Below are positions 1 to 5,754 of a stretch of 9,484 nucleotides of DNA, piece by piece (the first letter of the stretch is position 1; each line of letters begins with the position of its first letter). The notes under the pieces are model-generated. The model did no database searches. It had not been told where the DNA came from and saw only the letters and a list, made by a program, of their open reading frames with translations. Origin of the DNA: an uncultured Opitutia bacterium (lineage in GTDB: Bacteria > Verrucomicrobiota > Verrucomicrobiia > Opitutales > UBA953); contig CAINSX010000214.1 of the NCBI GenBank assembly GCA_903853185.1, positions 1 to 9,484 of the forward strand, written 5' to 3'. Made by a program: the position numbers and the translations under genes.

Positions 1-1056
1 CCGACGAACTTCTGGGAGAAGGACCACCCCGAATGGCAGCAGGCCGGCATGGTCGGCTCGCGCTCCGGCCGGAACTGGATCATCCGCGACAACGTCATCC
101 GCTTCGCCAACGGCATCGGCCTCGACCTCGGCAACGAGGGCGCGGAGTCCTCCGACCTCGAGTCAGGCGACAACGGCCGGGCCACGGGCGCCCGCGGACA
201 TCTCGTCGAAGGCAACGTCATCAGTGACAACGGCGCCGCCGGCACGGCCAGCTACAACGCCCCTTCCCTGTCCATCCGCGGTAACGTCGTCGAACGGAAC
301 AATCGCCTGCACTTCACCGGCAAGAAGCGCTGGGAAAGCGCCGGCATCAAGCTCCACCACCCGAGCCACTCGGTGATCGAGGGTAATCTCGTCCGCGACA
401 ACTACGTCCAGTGGGGCCTCTGGCTCGACGGCGGAGCGGGCGAAGGCACGGTCATCCGGAACAACGTCTGTGTGCGCCAAGGCGTGGGCATCGACTTCGA
501 GATCGGCGACGCCAAGCCGGCGGTCGTCGAAGGAAACATTCTCATCGAAAACGATATCGGCATCCGCACCCGCGAATCCGGCGGTGTCGATATGCGTCGC
601 AACCTGATCCTCGGCTCCAAGACCATGGGCATCCAGTTCTCCCTGGACCGCAAGCGAACGGGCAGCTGGAGCGCGGCCCGCTGCGGCATCCACCAGAACC
701 TGATCATCGGAGAACAGGGTCTCCTGCTCAAACTGACCGACCCGAACCAGCTCCGTAGCGAAGACCGAAAGCTCGACGGGAATTTCTACGCGGCCAAGGC
801 GACCGACATCCGTTTCTCCTTTGACCGCGGCGAACCCATGACCCTGGCCGCGTGGCAGAAGGCCTGGCAGGGCTTCAACGGCGCATCCGAAGCCGAAGGA
901 GCTAGCCGGCTCGTCGACGGTTGCTCGTACAAGTTCGATGCCGCCAAACTTGAACTCTCCATCACCCTTGGCTTCGACCCCAAGGAAGCGACCTACCCGG
1001 GACTGAAGCAGGGGGAGCAGAAGGTGGGGATAAAAGTTGGATTGTTGAATCGTTGA
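1..1056 (+). CDS. Right-handed parallel beta-helix repeat protein, 5'-truncated
   Basis: The reading frame is open from the first base of the window, so the true start lies upstream; 351 residues are visible. Seen: repeated rungs of the pattern hydrophobic-x-x-N-x-hydrophobic-x-x-N followed by G-I/L-x-hydrophobic, for example NWIIRDNVIRFANGIGLDL, HSVIEGNLVRDN, GTVIRNNVCVRQGVGIDF, PAVVEGNILIENDIGIRT, MRRNLILGSKTMGIQF and CGIHQNLIIGEQGLLLKL. This is the PbH1-type rung of secreted beta-helix proteins, a fold common among polysaccharide lyases, epimerases and surface proteins. About 100 residues of non-repeat C-terminus follow. No catalytic residues can be assigned and the substrate is unknown. 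Odd: the last codons (VGLLNR) and the stop lie inside a degenerate 8-bp repeat array, so the original C-terminus may have been replaced. Family call firm, function not. Confidence 0.8.
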   Translation, partial: PTNFWEKDHPEWQQAGMVGSRSGRNWIIRDNVIRFANGIGLDLGNEGAESSDLESGDNGRATGARGHLVEGNVISDNGAAGTASYNAPSLSIRGNVVERNNRLHFTGKKRWESAGIKLHHPSHSVIEGNLVRDNYVQWGLWLDGGAGEGTVIRNNVCVRQGVGIDFEIGDAKPAVVEGNILIENDIGIRTRESGGVDMRRNLILGSKTMGIQFSLDRKRTGSWSAARCGIHQNLIIGEQGLLLKLTDPNQLRSEDRKLDGNFYAAKATDIRFSFDRGEPMTLAAWQKAWQGFNGASEAEGASRLVDGCSYKFDAAKLELSITLGFDPKEATYPGLKQGEQKVGIKVGLLNR

Positions 1057-1106
1057 ATGGTTGGGTGAGGACAGGTTGAATCGTTGGATAGTTGGATGGT
1101 TGAATG
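1036..1106 (+). repeat. Degenerate 8-bp tandem repeat array (GTTGRATN), left bracket of S23 gene 1
   Basis: Eight units in exact 8-bp register apart from one 7-bp spacer: GTTGGATT, GTTGAATC, GTTGAATG, GTTGGGTG, then AGGACAG, then GTTGAATC, GTTGGATA, GTTGGATG, GTTGAATG. The array supplies the stop codon of the upstream beta-helix gene and ends 10 bp before the hairpin at the 3' end of the S23 gene. The same unit recurs in opposite orientation at 1634-1665, so the two arrays bracket the S23 gene as an inverted pair. No spacers as in CRISPR are present. Confidence 0.85.
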
Positions 1107-1116
1107 GAGAGAGGCA

Positions 1117-1134
1117 GGGCGAATCATTTCGCCC
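1117..1134 (-). terminator. Hairpin enclosing the stop codon of S23 gene 1
   Basis: A perfect 7-bp stem (GGGCGAA with TTCGCCC) has a 4-nt loop, and the TGA stop of the minus-strand S23 gene (1124-1126) lies in the loop. No T-tract follows on the minus strand, so it is terminator-like rather than a canonical intrinsic terminator. Confidence 0.5.
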
Positions 1135-1537
1135 GTGTATCTGCATCAAGCCGTGCCTGGCGCATCTTGAGCATACCGCCGAGCAGCCTAAAAACCTTCG
1201 AAAGCCGGACCTGAAGATCAGCATGCTCAGCAGGGGTTATGGCCCCGATACCGAGAGCCAGCTCAAGCTGGGTAGATAATTCGGCAGCGGAGCCTCTGGC
1301 CATGTAAAGAAACCGGATGGAGTCACGGTTCGTTCCACGCTCATTGCCTTCGGCTATGTTCGAAGGAACCGAAACCGCCGCACGGCCGATCTGATCGCAG
1401 AGGGAACGTCGTCGGCTAAGCAAAGGTCCATCGGCCAGTTTCAATACCACGAGCGCAAGCTCCATCGCTGACTTCCAGAGCTCCAAGTCACGATAGCCGC
1501 TGATAGCAGCACCCGAGGAGGATGAGATCGGATTCAT
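1124..1537 (-). CDS. S23-family four-helix-bundle protein (paralogue 1)
   Basis: This 137-residue protein has the S23 / four-helix-bundle signature: YRDLELWKSAMELA at 15-28, DQIGRAAVSVPSNIAEGNER at 48-67, FLYMARGSAAELSTQLELA at 76-94, and a last helix at about 103-130. Length fits the family (about 115-140). Known: family members are encoded by ORFs in intervening sequences of 23S rRNA in spirochaetes and others, and as stand-alone genes; the fold is shared with the DGR accessory protein Avd. Their biochemical role is not established; a basic nucleic-acid-binding bundle is plausible. The start is ATG with no clear Shine-Dalgarno. It is roughly two-thirds identical by hand alignment to the paralogue at 5250-5666. 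It lies alone, antisense to its left neighbour, between inverted 8-bp repeat arrays, and looks like an independent cassette. No reverse transcriptase, variable repeat or rRNA gene is in the window. Confidence 0.9.
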   Translation of the reverse strand: MNPISSSSGAAISGYRDLELWKSAMELALVVLKLADGPLLSRRRSLCDQIGRAAVSVPSNIAEGNERGTNRDSIRFLYMARGSAAELSTQLELALGIGAITPAEHADLQVRLSKVFRLLGGMLKMRQARLDADTRAK

Positions 1538-1564
1538 GGCTAACCATCAACCGAACCGACCGCA

Positions 1565-1588
1565 GCCTCACCCTCATTCCAGTGAGGC
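1565..1588 (-). other. Short inverted repeat upstream of S23 gene 1
   Basis: GCCTCAC and GTGAGGC form a perfect 7-bp stem with a 10-nt loop, 28 bp upstream of the minus-strand ATG. It could be a leader hairpin or operator half-sites; a chance occurrence is possible. Confidence 0.3.
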
Positions 1589-1633
1589 CCCTCTCCTACA
1601 CTCAGATAAAGGATTCTGCCCAACATCATTCAC

Positions 1634-1665
1634 TATCCAACAATCCAACCATTCAACCATCCAAC
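1634..1665 (-). repeat. Degenerate 8-bp tandem repeat array, right bracket of S23 gene 1 (inverted)
   Basis: On the minus strand there are four consecutive units in perfect register: GTTGGATG, GTTGAATG, GTTGGATT, GTTGGATA. They use the same GTTGRATN unit as the array at 1036-1106 but in opposite orientation. The array lies between the 5' side of S23 gene 1 and the terminator of the di-heme oxidoreductase gene. Confidence 0.85.
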
Positions 1666-1680
1666 GTTTTATTACGGCAA

Positions 1681-1707
1681 TAAAAAGGGCGGCCCGGAGG
1701 CCGCCCT
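1681..1707 (-). terminator. Rho-independent terminator of the di-heme oxidoreductase gene
   Basis: On the minus strand a perfect 9-bp GC-rich stem (AGGGCGGCC with GGCCGCCCT) has a TCCG loop and is followed directly by a T-run and ATT. It lies 23 bp past the stop codon of the gene ending at 1731. This is a canonical intrinsic terminator, unlike most hairpins in this window. Confidence 0.88.
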
Positions 1708-1720
1708 GATGGTGCGTTGG

Positions 1721-1734
1721 CTGAGTCGACTCAG
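1721..1734. other. Perfect 14-bp palindrome over the stop codon of the di-heme gene
   Basis: CTGAGTCGACTCAG is a perfect palindrome with no loop. The TGA stop of the minus-strand gene (1731-1733) lies in one half. It may be a dyad recognition site or another case of stop codons lying in inverted repeats in this window. Confidence 0.6.
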
Positions 1735-2984
1735 AGCGAGAGCACGAAGTCGGTCAGGAGCTTCTGCTGGGCCTTGGTCATTTTCAGGTAGCGGTCCTTC
1801 GAGACCTTACCTTCGCCCTCGTGCCCCTTGATGGCTTCGTCGATCGTCACGGCGCGACCGTCATGCAGGTAAGGCGCGCTCTGGGCGATGCCCCACAGAG
1901 GAGCGGTGCGGAAGTCGCGACCGGTGGCGGTCTCCTGGACGATACCGTCACCGAGCGAACCCATGTCATGGAGGAGGAGATCCGAGTAGAGGCGGACTTC
2001 CTTGTTATTCAGCGCGGCGATCTTGCTGTAGCCAGTCCGCATCGTGGGCGTGTGACAGAGCGAACAGGCGGCGACGTCGAACAACATCTTACCCGAAGCC
2101 GTGGCAGGCGTGGGCTTGGTCACAGGAGGAGCCGCGAGGAACAGCATGAAGTTCGCGACCTTCTCGAAGTCGGCCAGGCCGGTGGCAGGCGCATCTTCAG
2201 GATCCTGGACGAAGTCGGTCTTGGCCAACCGGACCAAATCGCCGTTAGGGGCGTTCTCCGTGGGGAAGTAGCGGTTCGTCACGCCCATCTCGTTACGGTA
2301 GGCATCGGCCGCGAAGCCGAGCACCGTGGCCTGCTGGGCCTTCCAGCCGAAGCGACCCGCCATGCGCTTGCCGCTGACGACATCGGTCACCCAACCCACG
2401 CGGCCCTTGATGTGCTCGTTGGGATAGGCCTTGGCGTTACGGACGATCTCCGAGTCAGGGATGGCGTCGATCAGGCCGAGACCGAAGAGCGGGGTCGAGT
2501 TGCGGTGGATGACGACGTTGGCGATCGAAGGGACGAATTCCTGAGCTTCAGGGGTGATGGCGTTTTCCTGCAAGAGCGAGCCGCCGAGCGAATCGAGCGA
2601 ATCGAACTTGCCGTTCACCGTCATCCCGAAGCGCGTGACGTTGATCGCGCTCGCGCCGCCGGTGGCGGGCGAGGAGTGGCAGGCGACGCAGGAGTCGCGG
2701 TTGAAGATCGGGCCGAGGCCGCCGGCCACGTCCTCGGTCTTCTCGAAGTCATCCTTGCCGTCCAGGAAGAGGTTCGTCTGCTCGACCGTGAGGCCAGGCA
2801 GCGGATCCCCGAACTGGGTGAGGATGGAGGGGACGTAGGGACGATTGTCACCGGAGTGGCCGGGCTTGTGGGCGCGGACCGAGGGAGTCTTGCCGGGATG
2901 AGCGGCGAGGCTGGCCGGATCACCCGCCCAAGCCTGTTCGGCCGAAGCGAGCACCGCGAGGAGAGCGATGATGCGAGGATTCAT
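1731..2984 (-). CDS. Di-heme oxidoreductase (DUF1111/DHOR type), exported c-type cytochrome
   Basis: The 417-residue protein starts with a signal peptide (hydrophobic 5-15, likely cleavage after AWA at 18-20). Two heme-c motifs are visible: CVACH at 99-103 and CSLCH at 307-311. PYLHDGRA at 371-378 followed by IDEAIKGHEGEG matches the C-terminal hallmark of the DUF1111 / di-heme oxidoreductase family, related to MauG and di-heme peroxidases. LLLHDMG at 337-343 could supply a distal heme ligand. Expected location is the periplasm, with an electron transfer or peroxidase-like role; the real substrate is unknown for most members, and some occur beside imelysin/iron-uptake genes, none of which is seen here. 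The ATG has no clear Shine-Dalgarno; upstream sequence is A+T-rich. It is monocistronic with its own terminator. Confidence 0.9.
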   Translation of the reverse strand: MNPRIIALLAVLASAEQAWAGDPASLAAHPGKTPSVRAHKPGHSGDNRPYVPSILTQFGDPLPGLTVEQTNLFLDGKDDFEKTEDVAGGLGPIFNRDSCVACHSSPATGGASAINVTRFGMTVNGKFDSLDSLGGSLLQENAITPEAQEFVPSIANVVIHRNSTPLFGLGLIDAIPDSEIVRNAKAYPNEHIKGRVGWVTDVVSGKRMAGRFGWKAQQATVLGFAADAYRNEMGVTNRYFPTENAPNGDLVRLAKTDFVQDPEDAPATGLADFEKVANFMLFLAAPPVTKPTPATASGKMLFDVAACSLCHTPTMRTGYSKIAALNNKEVRLYSDLLLHDMGSLGDGIVQETATGRDFRTAPLWGIAQSAPYLHDGRAVTIDEAIKGHEGEGKVSKDRYLKMTKAQQKLLTDFVLSL

Positions 2985-3096
2985 ATTGTTTTTGTTGGGT
3001 TGTTACGGAGCCCTCTGCGCTTCCGTACACACAATTAAATCAGATGCCTCGCCGATGGGAAGATGTGTAGAGTTACTTTTGGCTGAAGGCTAAATG

Positions 3097-3123
3097 AAGG
3101 GCGGCGTAAATAGCGCCGCCCTT
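3097..3123. other. Hairpin abutting left R copy of element 1
   Basis: AAGGGCGGCG and CGCCGCCCTT form a perfect 10-bp stem with a 7-nt loop. The G-tract of the R repeat starts at the next base. There is no gene stop here and no T-tract; the arrangement is the same as at 5048-5072 and 8130-8150, where the hairpin covers a stop codon. Confidence 0.7.
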
Positions 3124-3157
3124 GGGGGATCCGCTGGCATGGTGAACCGCTGCGAAG
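3124..3157 (+). repeat. R repeat copy 1a (left arm of element 1)
   Basis: GGGGG, then two variable bases, then CGCTGGCATGGTGAACC and GCTGCGAAG. It is one of six copies of a 33-34 bp repeat in this window and pairs imperfectly with the inverted copy at 3264-3296. It starts directly at the end of a perfect hairpin. Confidence 0.85.
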
Positions 3158-3210
3158 AAGTGACATCCGGAAACAAGGGGCCGAGGGCTCCCTTTCCATA
3201 TTTACGTGCA

Positions 3211-3296
3211 CAGCCTCGCAGCAGATCCCCAGTACCCATGCCAGCTCGCGCTTGGCGCGATTGCTTCGCAGCCGTTCACCATGCCAGCAGACCCCC
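3211..3296 (-). repeat. R repeat copy 1b, long form (right arm of element 1)
   Basis: Read on the minus strand this is an 86-bp composite: a full R copy (3264-3296), a hairpin with 6-bp stem and 3-nt loop (3246-3260), and a second partial R unit with GCTGGCATGGGTACTGG and CTGCTGCGAGG. The same composite, in the same order, occurs on the plus strand at 5073-5161 with only scattered differences. Opposite orientation to copy 1a gives a 33-bp imperfect inverted repeat around a 106-bp centre. Confidence 0.85.
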
Positions 3297-3313
3297 GCAC
3301 GCCCAAGGCGTGC
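3297..3313. other. Hairpin abutting right R copy of element 1
   Basis: GCACGCC and GGCGTGC form a perfect 7-bp stem with a CAA loop, directly beyond the C-tract end of R copy 1b. Its sequence is unrelated to the hairpin on the other side, so these are not ordinary terminal inverted repeats. Confidence 0.65.
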
Positions 3314-3379
3314 TGTATCCTTCATTTACCAATCGATTAAAGGGGTGGTCACGCATGAAGGAGTCATTAAAACAATCCA

Positions 3380-5056
3380 ATGCCCCTGAAGCGTCTCTTT
3401 ACGTTCCTGCTCACCCTTCCCTGCCTGGCCCTGACAGCCAATGAGGTCGGGCTGGAATCGACCAACCCCAGCCGCTTCGGCGCGAAGTTCACCGAGGCGG
3501 GCGGCAAGGTCGCCGCGGAGTTCAACGGCGACCACGGCGTCTTCGCGTTCTTCAGCTTCGCCGACAAAGGCGAATGGACGGTCGAAGCACAAGTGACGAT
3601 GCCGGCCGGCAAGTCGGCCACCCTGACCGGCAAGATCGCCGGCAAGGCCTTCACCGGCTCGGCCAAGGTCGAGGGCACCGGCAAGGCGGAGTGGATCTCG
3701 CTGGGCTCCTTCGCTGCGCTCGCCGACGCGCCCGCCTTCCTGCAGCTCGAAGCCAAAGAGCGCAAGGGCTCGGTGACCCTGCACGGCTATCGCTTCACTT
3801 GCGCGACGAACACCAAGGCGAAGGCGACCACGGTGCCGCTCCTCCACCTGAAGACCGCCTACACCGAATCGCCCGAGATCTCCGTCGGCGACCGCGGCGG
3901 CGTCGGTGCCGCTACCATCCAAAAAGCCGGCGGACGATTGCTCATCCCGATCGTCGTCGAGAAGCCGGGCGTCAAGAAACTCTCCGTTCGCTTCACCGCG
4001 AACAAAGGCTCCACGACGACGCTGACCGCGCACGTCGTCGACAATCTGAAGGTCGATGCGCTGAAGAAGGCCGCCAAGGTTTCCGTCCAGCTCACCGGCA
4101 CCGGGAAACCCGCGGTCTCCAAGGAAATCGCCCTCACCTTCCCTGCCGCTGGCACCTACCTCGTCGCCCTCGATGCCCAGCAAGCCGAAGGAAGCGTGAC
4201 GCTCAACGGCCTGCTACTGATCGGCGCGACCAACCCCGAACTTTGGACACTCCCGAACGGCAATGCGCAGTCGGTGCACTTCGGCTATGCGCTCCCCAAG
4301 GGCGAGATGGCGCTCTGGGCTTACGCCGAAGCGAAGTCGCTGCCCGGCCCGCCTACGACCTACAATTGCGTGCTGGGCTTCGGCCACGGCTACTTCGGCT
4401 TCCAGCGCAAGACCGCCGGACCGGAAGCCAAGGACCGCGTGTTCATCTACTCTCTCTGGGATAACGGCTACGTGAAGAACGACGCCAAGAAGGTCAGCGC
4501 TGAAGAACTCCGCGACCTTGTCGTGACGACCGTCGCCAAGGGCGAAGGCGTCAACGCCTCAGCCTTCGACCACGAAGGCTCGGGCGGCCACAGCGACCTT
4601 CCTTACGCCTGGAAAGACAATGCGACCTATTCGTTCCTGCTCGGCGTGAAAGCCGACGGCGACGCCGCGGTCTACTCCGCCTGGGTGAAGCTCGCCGAGA
4701 CCGGCCAGTGGCGCTTCCTGACCTCGTTCCGTCGCCCTAAGACTGAAGCCAAGATCGATGGCCTCTATTCCTTCGTCGAAGACTGGTCGGGCTCCTACGG
4801 ACAGGTCGAACGCAAGTGCCTCTACTCGAACCTGTGGATCCGCAACAGCGCCGGCAAATGGGTCGCGCTCAAGGAAGCCAAGAGCAGCGCGACCTCCGAA
4901 CTCGGCCGCAAGGACTTCGCCCACACCGTCGAAGGCAACGCCGTGGCGCTGATCACCGGGGGCTACTCGAGCGCCGACGGCAAGCGCGGGGTGATACTCG
5001 CGGTACCGGCCGGGAAGGAGCCGGTCGTGGATCTGGCGAAATTACCGACGAAGTAA
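3380..5056 (+). CDS. Exported protein with DUF5077-like region(s) and DUF3472-type domain
   Basis: The 558-residue protein starts with a signal peptide (MPLKRLFTFLLTLPC..., likely cleavage after LTA at 18-20). Residues 21-140 and about 152-282 look like two beta-sandwich modules of the DUF5077 kind, each with an alternating hydrophobic pattern ending in SVTLHGYRF or SVTLNGLLL. Residues about 298-490 resemble DUF3472: SVHFGYALPKGEMALWAYAEA, then TTYNCVLGFGHGYFGFQ at 326-342, VFIYSLWDNG at 354-363 and a late LYSNLWIRNSAGKW at 481-494. Known: these domains co-occur in secreted proteins of Bacteroidetes, Planctomycetes and Verrucomicrobia; they are suspected carbohydrate-binding or -processing modules, with no defined reaction. 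Here it would act in the periplasm or outside. It appears monocistronic; the stop codon lies in a perfect hairpin followed at once by R copy 2a. The duplicated N-terminal module is unusual for the family as I know it. Confidence 0.8.
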   Translation: MPLKRLFTFLLTLPCLALTANEVGLESTNPSRFGAKFTEAGGKVAAEFNGDHGVFAFFSFADKGEWTVEAQVTMPAGKSATLTGKIAGKAFTGSAKVEGTGKAEWISLGSFAALADAPAFLQLEAKERKGSVTLHGYRFTCATNTKAKATTVPLLHLKTAYTESPEISVGDRGGVGAATIQKAGGRLLIPIVVEKPGVKKLSVRFTANKGSTTTLTAHVVDNLKVDALKKAAKVSVQLTGTGKPAVSKEIALTFPAAGTYLVALDAQQAEGSVTLNGLLLIGATNPELWTLPNGNAQSVHFGYALPKGEMALWAYAEAKSLPGPPTTYNCVLGFGHGYFGFQRKTAGPEAKDRVFIYSLWDNGYVKNDAKKVSAEELRDLVVTTVAKGEGVNASAFDHEGSGGHSDLPYAWKDNATYSFLLGVKADGDAAVYSAWVKLAETGQWRFLTSFRRPKTEAKIDGLYSFVEDWSGSYGQVERKCLYSNLWIRNSAGKWVALKEAKSSATSELGRKDFAHTVEGNAVALITGGYSSADGKRGVILAVPAGKEPVVDLAKLPTK

Positions 5057-5072
5057 GCAGGGCTTACTTCGT
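5048..5072 (+). terminator. Hairpin over the stop codon of the DUF3472-type gene
   Basis: ACGAAGTAAG and CTTACTTCGT form a perfect 10-bp stem with a CAGGG loop; the TAA stop (5054-5056) is inside the left stem. There is no T-tract: the G-tract of an R repeat follows directly. It could act as a transcript 3' end, but is not a canonical intrinsic terminator. Confidence 0.6.
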
Positions 5073-5161
5073 GGGGGAACTGCTGGCATGGTGAACTGCT
5101 GCGAAACAGTCGCGCCAAGCGCGTGCTGGCATGGGTACTGGTGATCTGCTGCGAAGCAGAG
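5073..5161 (+). repeat. R repeat copy 2a, long form (left bracket of S23 gene 2)
   Basis: A full R copy (5073-5105) is followed by a CGCGC-CAA-GCGCG hairpin (5111-5123) and a second R-like unit (5124-5159) ending in CTGCTGCGAAGCAG, a 5-bp stem capped by a GCGA tetraloop. Nearly the same composite occurs inverted at 3211-3296. The inverted partner of this copy is at 5694-5726, on the far side of the S23 gene. Confidence 0.88.
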
Positions 5162-5249
5162 ACAAGGGGTAATCTAGTGGCCGGAAGTGGATTAAAGTAA
5201 CCAGTTGATTGGAGATGCGAAAGAGGTGCCGCGAAGGCAGGTTGGCTTG

Positions 5250-5666
5250 ATGCATCCCGACGACCCCGTCTCACCACGTGAAGCTGTCCGCAGCTACCGC
5301 GACTTAAACCTCTGGAAAGAAGCAAAGATTCTGGCAATCGAAGTGCTAAGGGTCGCCGACGGACCGACGCTCTCACGCCGGCGCGCCCTCTGCGACCAGA
5401 TCAGCCGATCGGCCATCTCCGTTCCGTCGAATATCGCCGAAGGAGACGAGCGCGGCAGCAATCGTGACTCCATCCGATTTCTCTATATCGCCAGAGGGTC
5501 GGCGGCCGAACTCGCGACGCAACTCGAGATAGCCCACGACATAGGCGCACTCACCCCAACGGAATATCAATCGACCCATCGAAGGCTTTACACGGTCAAC
5601 CAGCTCTTAGGTGGCACGATCCGCATGCGACAGGAACGTCTCCGCCAGGAAGAACGTCACCCCTGA
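5250..5666 (+). CDS. S23-family four-helix-bundle protein (paralogue 2)
   Basis: The start at 5250 gives 138 residues. It was chosen over an in-frame upstream start at 5205 because it places 15 residues before the conserved YRDL, against 14 in paralogue 1, and has GGCAGG about 10 bp upstream. Seen: YRDLNLWKEAKILA, DQISRSAISVPSNIAEGDER, FLYIARGSAAELATQLEIA and a C-terminal helix with LLGGTIRMRQERL. By hand count about 80 of 116 aligned residues match the protein encoded at 1124-1537. Function as for that paralogue: fold clear, biochemical role not established. The gene is bracketed by inverted copies of the R repeat (5073-5105 and 5694-5726), sharing a core of about 26 identical bases, and lies between two convergent genes. 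GC-rich like its neighbours, so no compositional sign of recent transfer. Confidence 0.9.
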   Translation: MHPDDPVSPREAVRSYRDLNLWKEAKILAIEVLRVADGPTLSRRRALCDQISRSAISVPSNIAEGDERGSNRDSIRFLYIARGSAAELATQLEIAHDIGALTPTEYQSTHRRLYTVNQLLGGTIRMRQERLRQEERHP

Positions 5667-5693
5667 CCTGCCCCACCACCCTACATGAATCGG

Positions 5694-5726
5694 CTTCGCA
5701 GCAGTTCACCATGCCAGCAGAACCCC
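5694..5726 (-). repeat. R repeat copy 2b (right bracket of S23 gene 2)
   Basis: On the minus strand: GGGG, TT, then CTGCTGGCATGGTGAAC and TGCTGCGAAG. It is an inverted match to 5073-5105 with a shared perfect core of about 26 bp, and is flush with the hairpin at the 3' end of the TonB receptor gene. Confidence 0.88.
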
Positions 5727-5754
5727 ACGCGAAGGTTCACCTGAACCTTCGCGT
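5727..5754 (-). terminator. Hairpin at the stop codon of the TonB receptor gene
   Basis: ACGCGAAGGTTCA and TGAACCTTCGCGT form a 13-bp inverted repeat with a 2-nt centre (in practice 12 bp with a 4-nt loop). It includes the last base of the TGA stop of the minus-strand gene. The R repeat G-tract follows on the minus strand; there is no T-run. Confidence 0.6.

Larger units (their letters stand above)
2985..3379. other. 395-bp intergenic region with no gene; holds an R-repeat element
   Basis: No credible coding sequence is present. From 2985 to about 3096 is the A+T-richer leader of the minus-strand di-heme gene, with no promoter that can be called confidently. From 3097 to 3313 is a symmetric element: hairpin, R repeat, middle segment, inverted R repeat, hairpin. 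From 3314 to 3379 is the short leader of the plus-strand DUF3472-type gene, with AAGGAG at 3358-3363, 16 bp before its ATG and so rather far for a ribosome binding site. Confidence 0.7.

Noticed and set aside
1036..1106. Possible CRISPR array
   Set aside because: Units are 8 bp, contiguous and degenerate, with no spacers; no cas gene is present.
163..1224. Long minus-strand open frame (353 codons) opposite the beta-helix gene
   Set aside because: It is the GC-driven shadow of the plus-strand gene, and its N-terminal part simply translates the 8-bp repeat array. No recognisable domain.
1821..3038. 405-codon plus-strand open frame opposite the di-heme oxidoreductase
   Set aside because: The minus strand encodes a clear protein with two CxxCH motifs and a signal peptide; the plus-strand product is low-complexity and Arg/Glu/Val-rich.
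3035..3444. Overlapping short open frames on both strands whose peptide PVPMPARAWRDCFAAVHHAS recurs in a frame at 5064-5255
   Set aside because: The shared peptide comes from the duplicated R composite at DNA level, in opposite orientations, and not from a conserved protein; it crosses hairpins and repeats.
3326..4183. 285-codon minus-strand open frame opposite the DUF3472-type gene
   Set aside because: Shadow frame rich in Gly, Arg, Glu and Asp; the plus strand has a signal peptide and family motifs.
5048..5754. Possible group IIC intron inserted after a terminator hairpin
   Set aside because: No reverse transcriptase ORF, no intron 5' GTGYG start or domain V-like hairpin at a consistent place; only the position beside hairpins is reminiscent.
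5048..5754. Possible diversity-generating retroelement with the S23 gene as avd
   Set aside because: No reverse transcriptase, no template/variable repeat pair with adenine-biased differences and no lectin-type target gene in the window.
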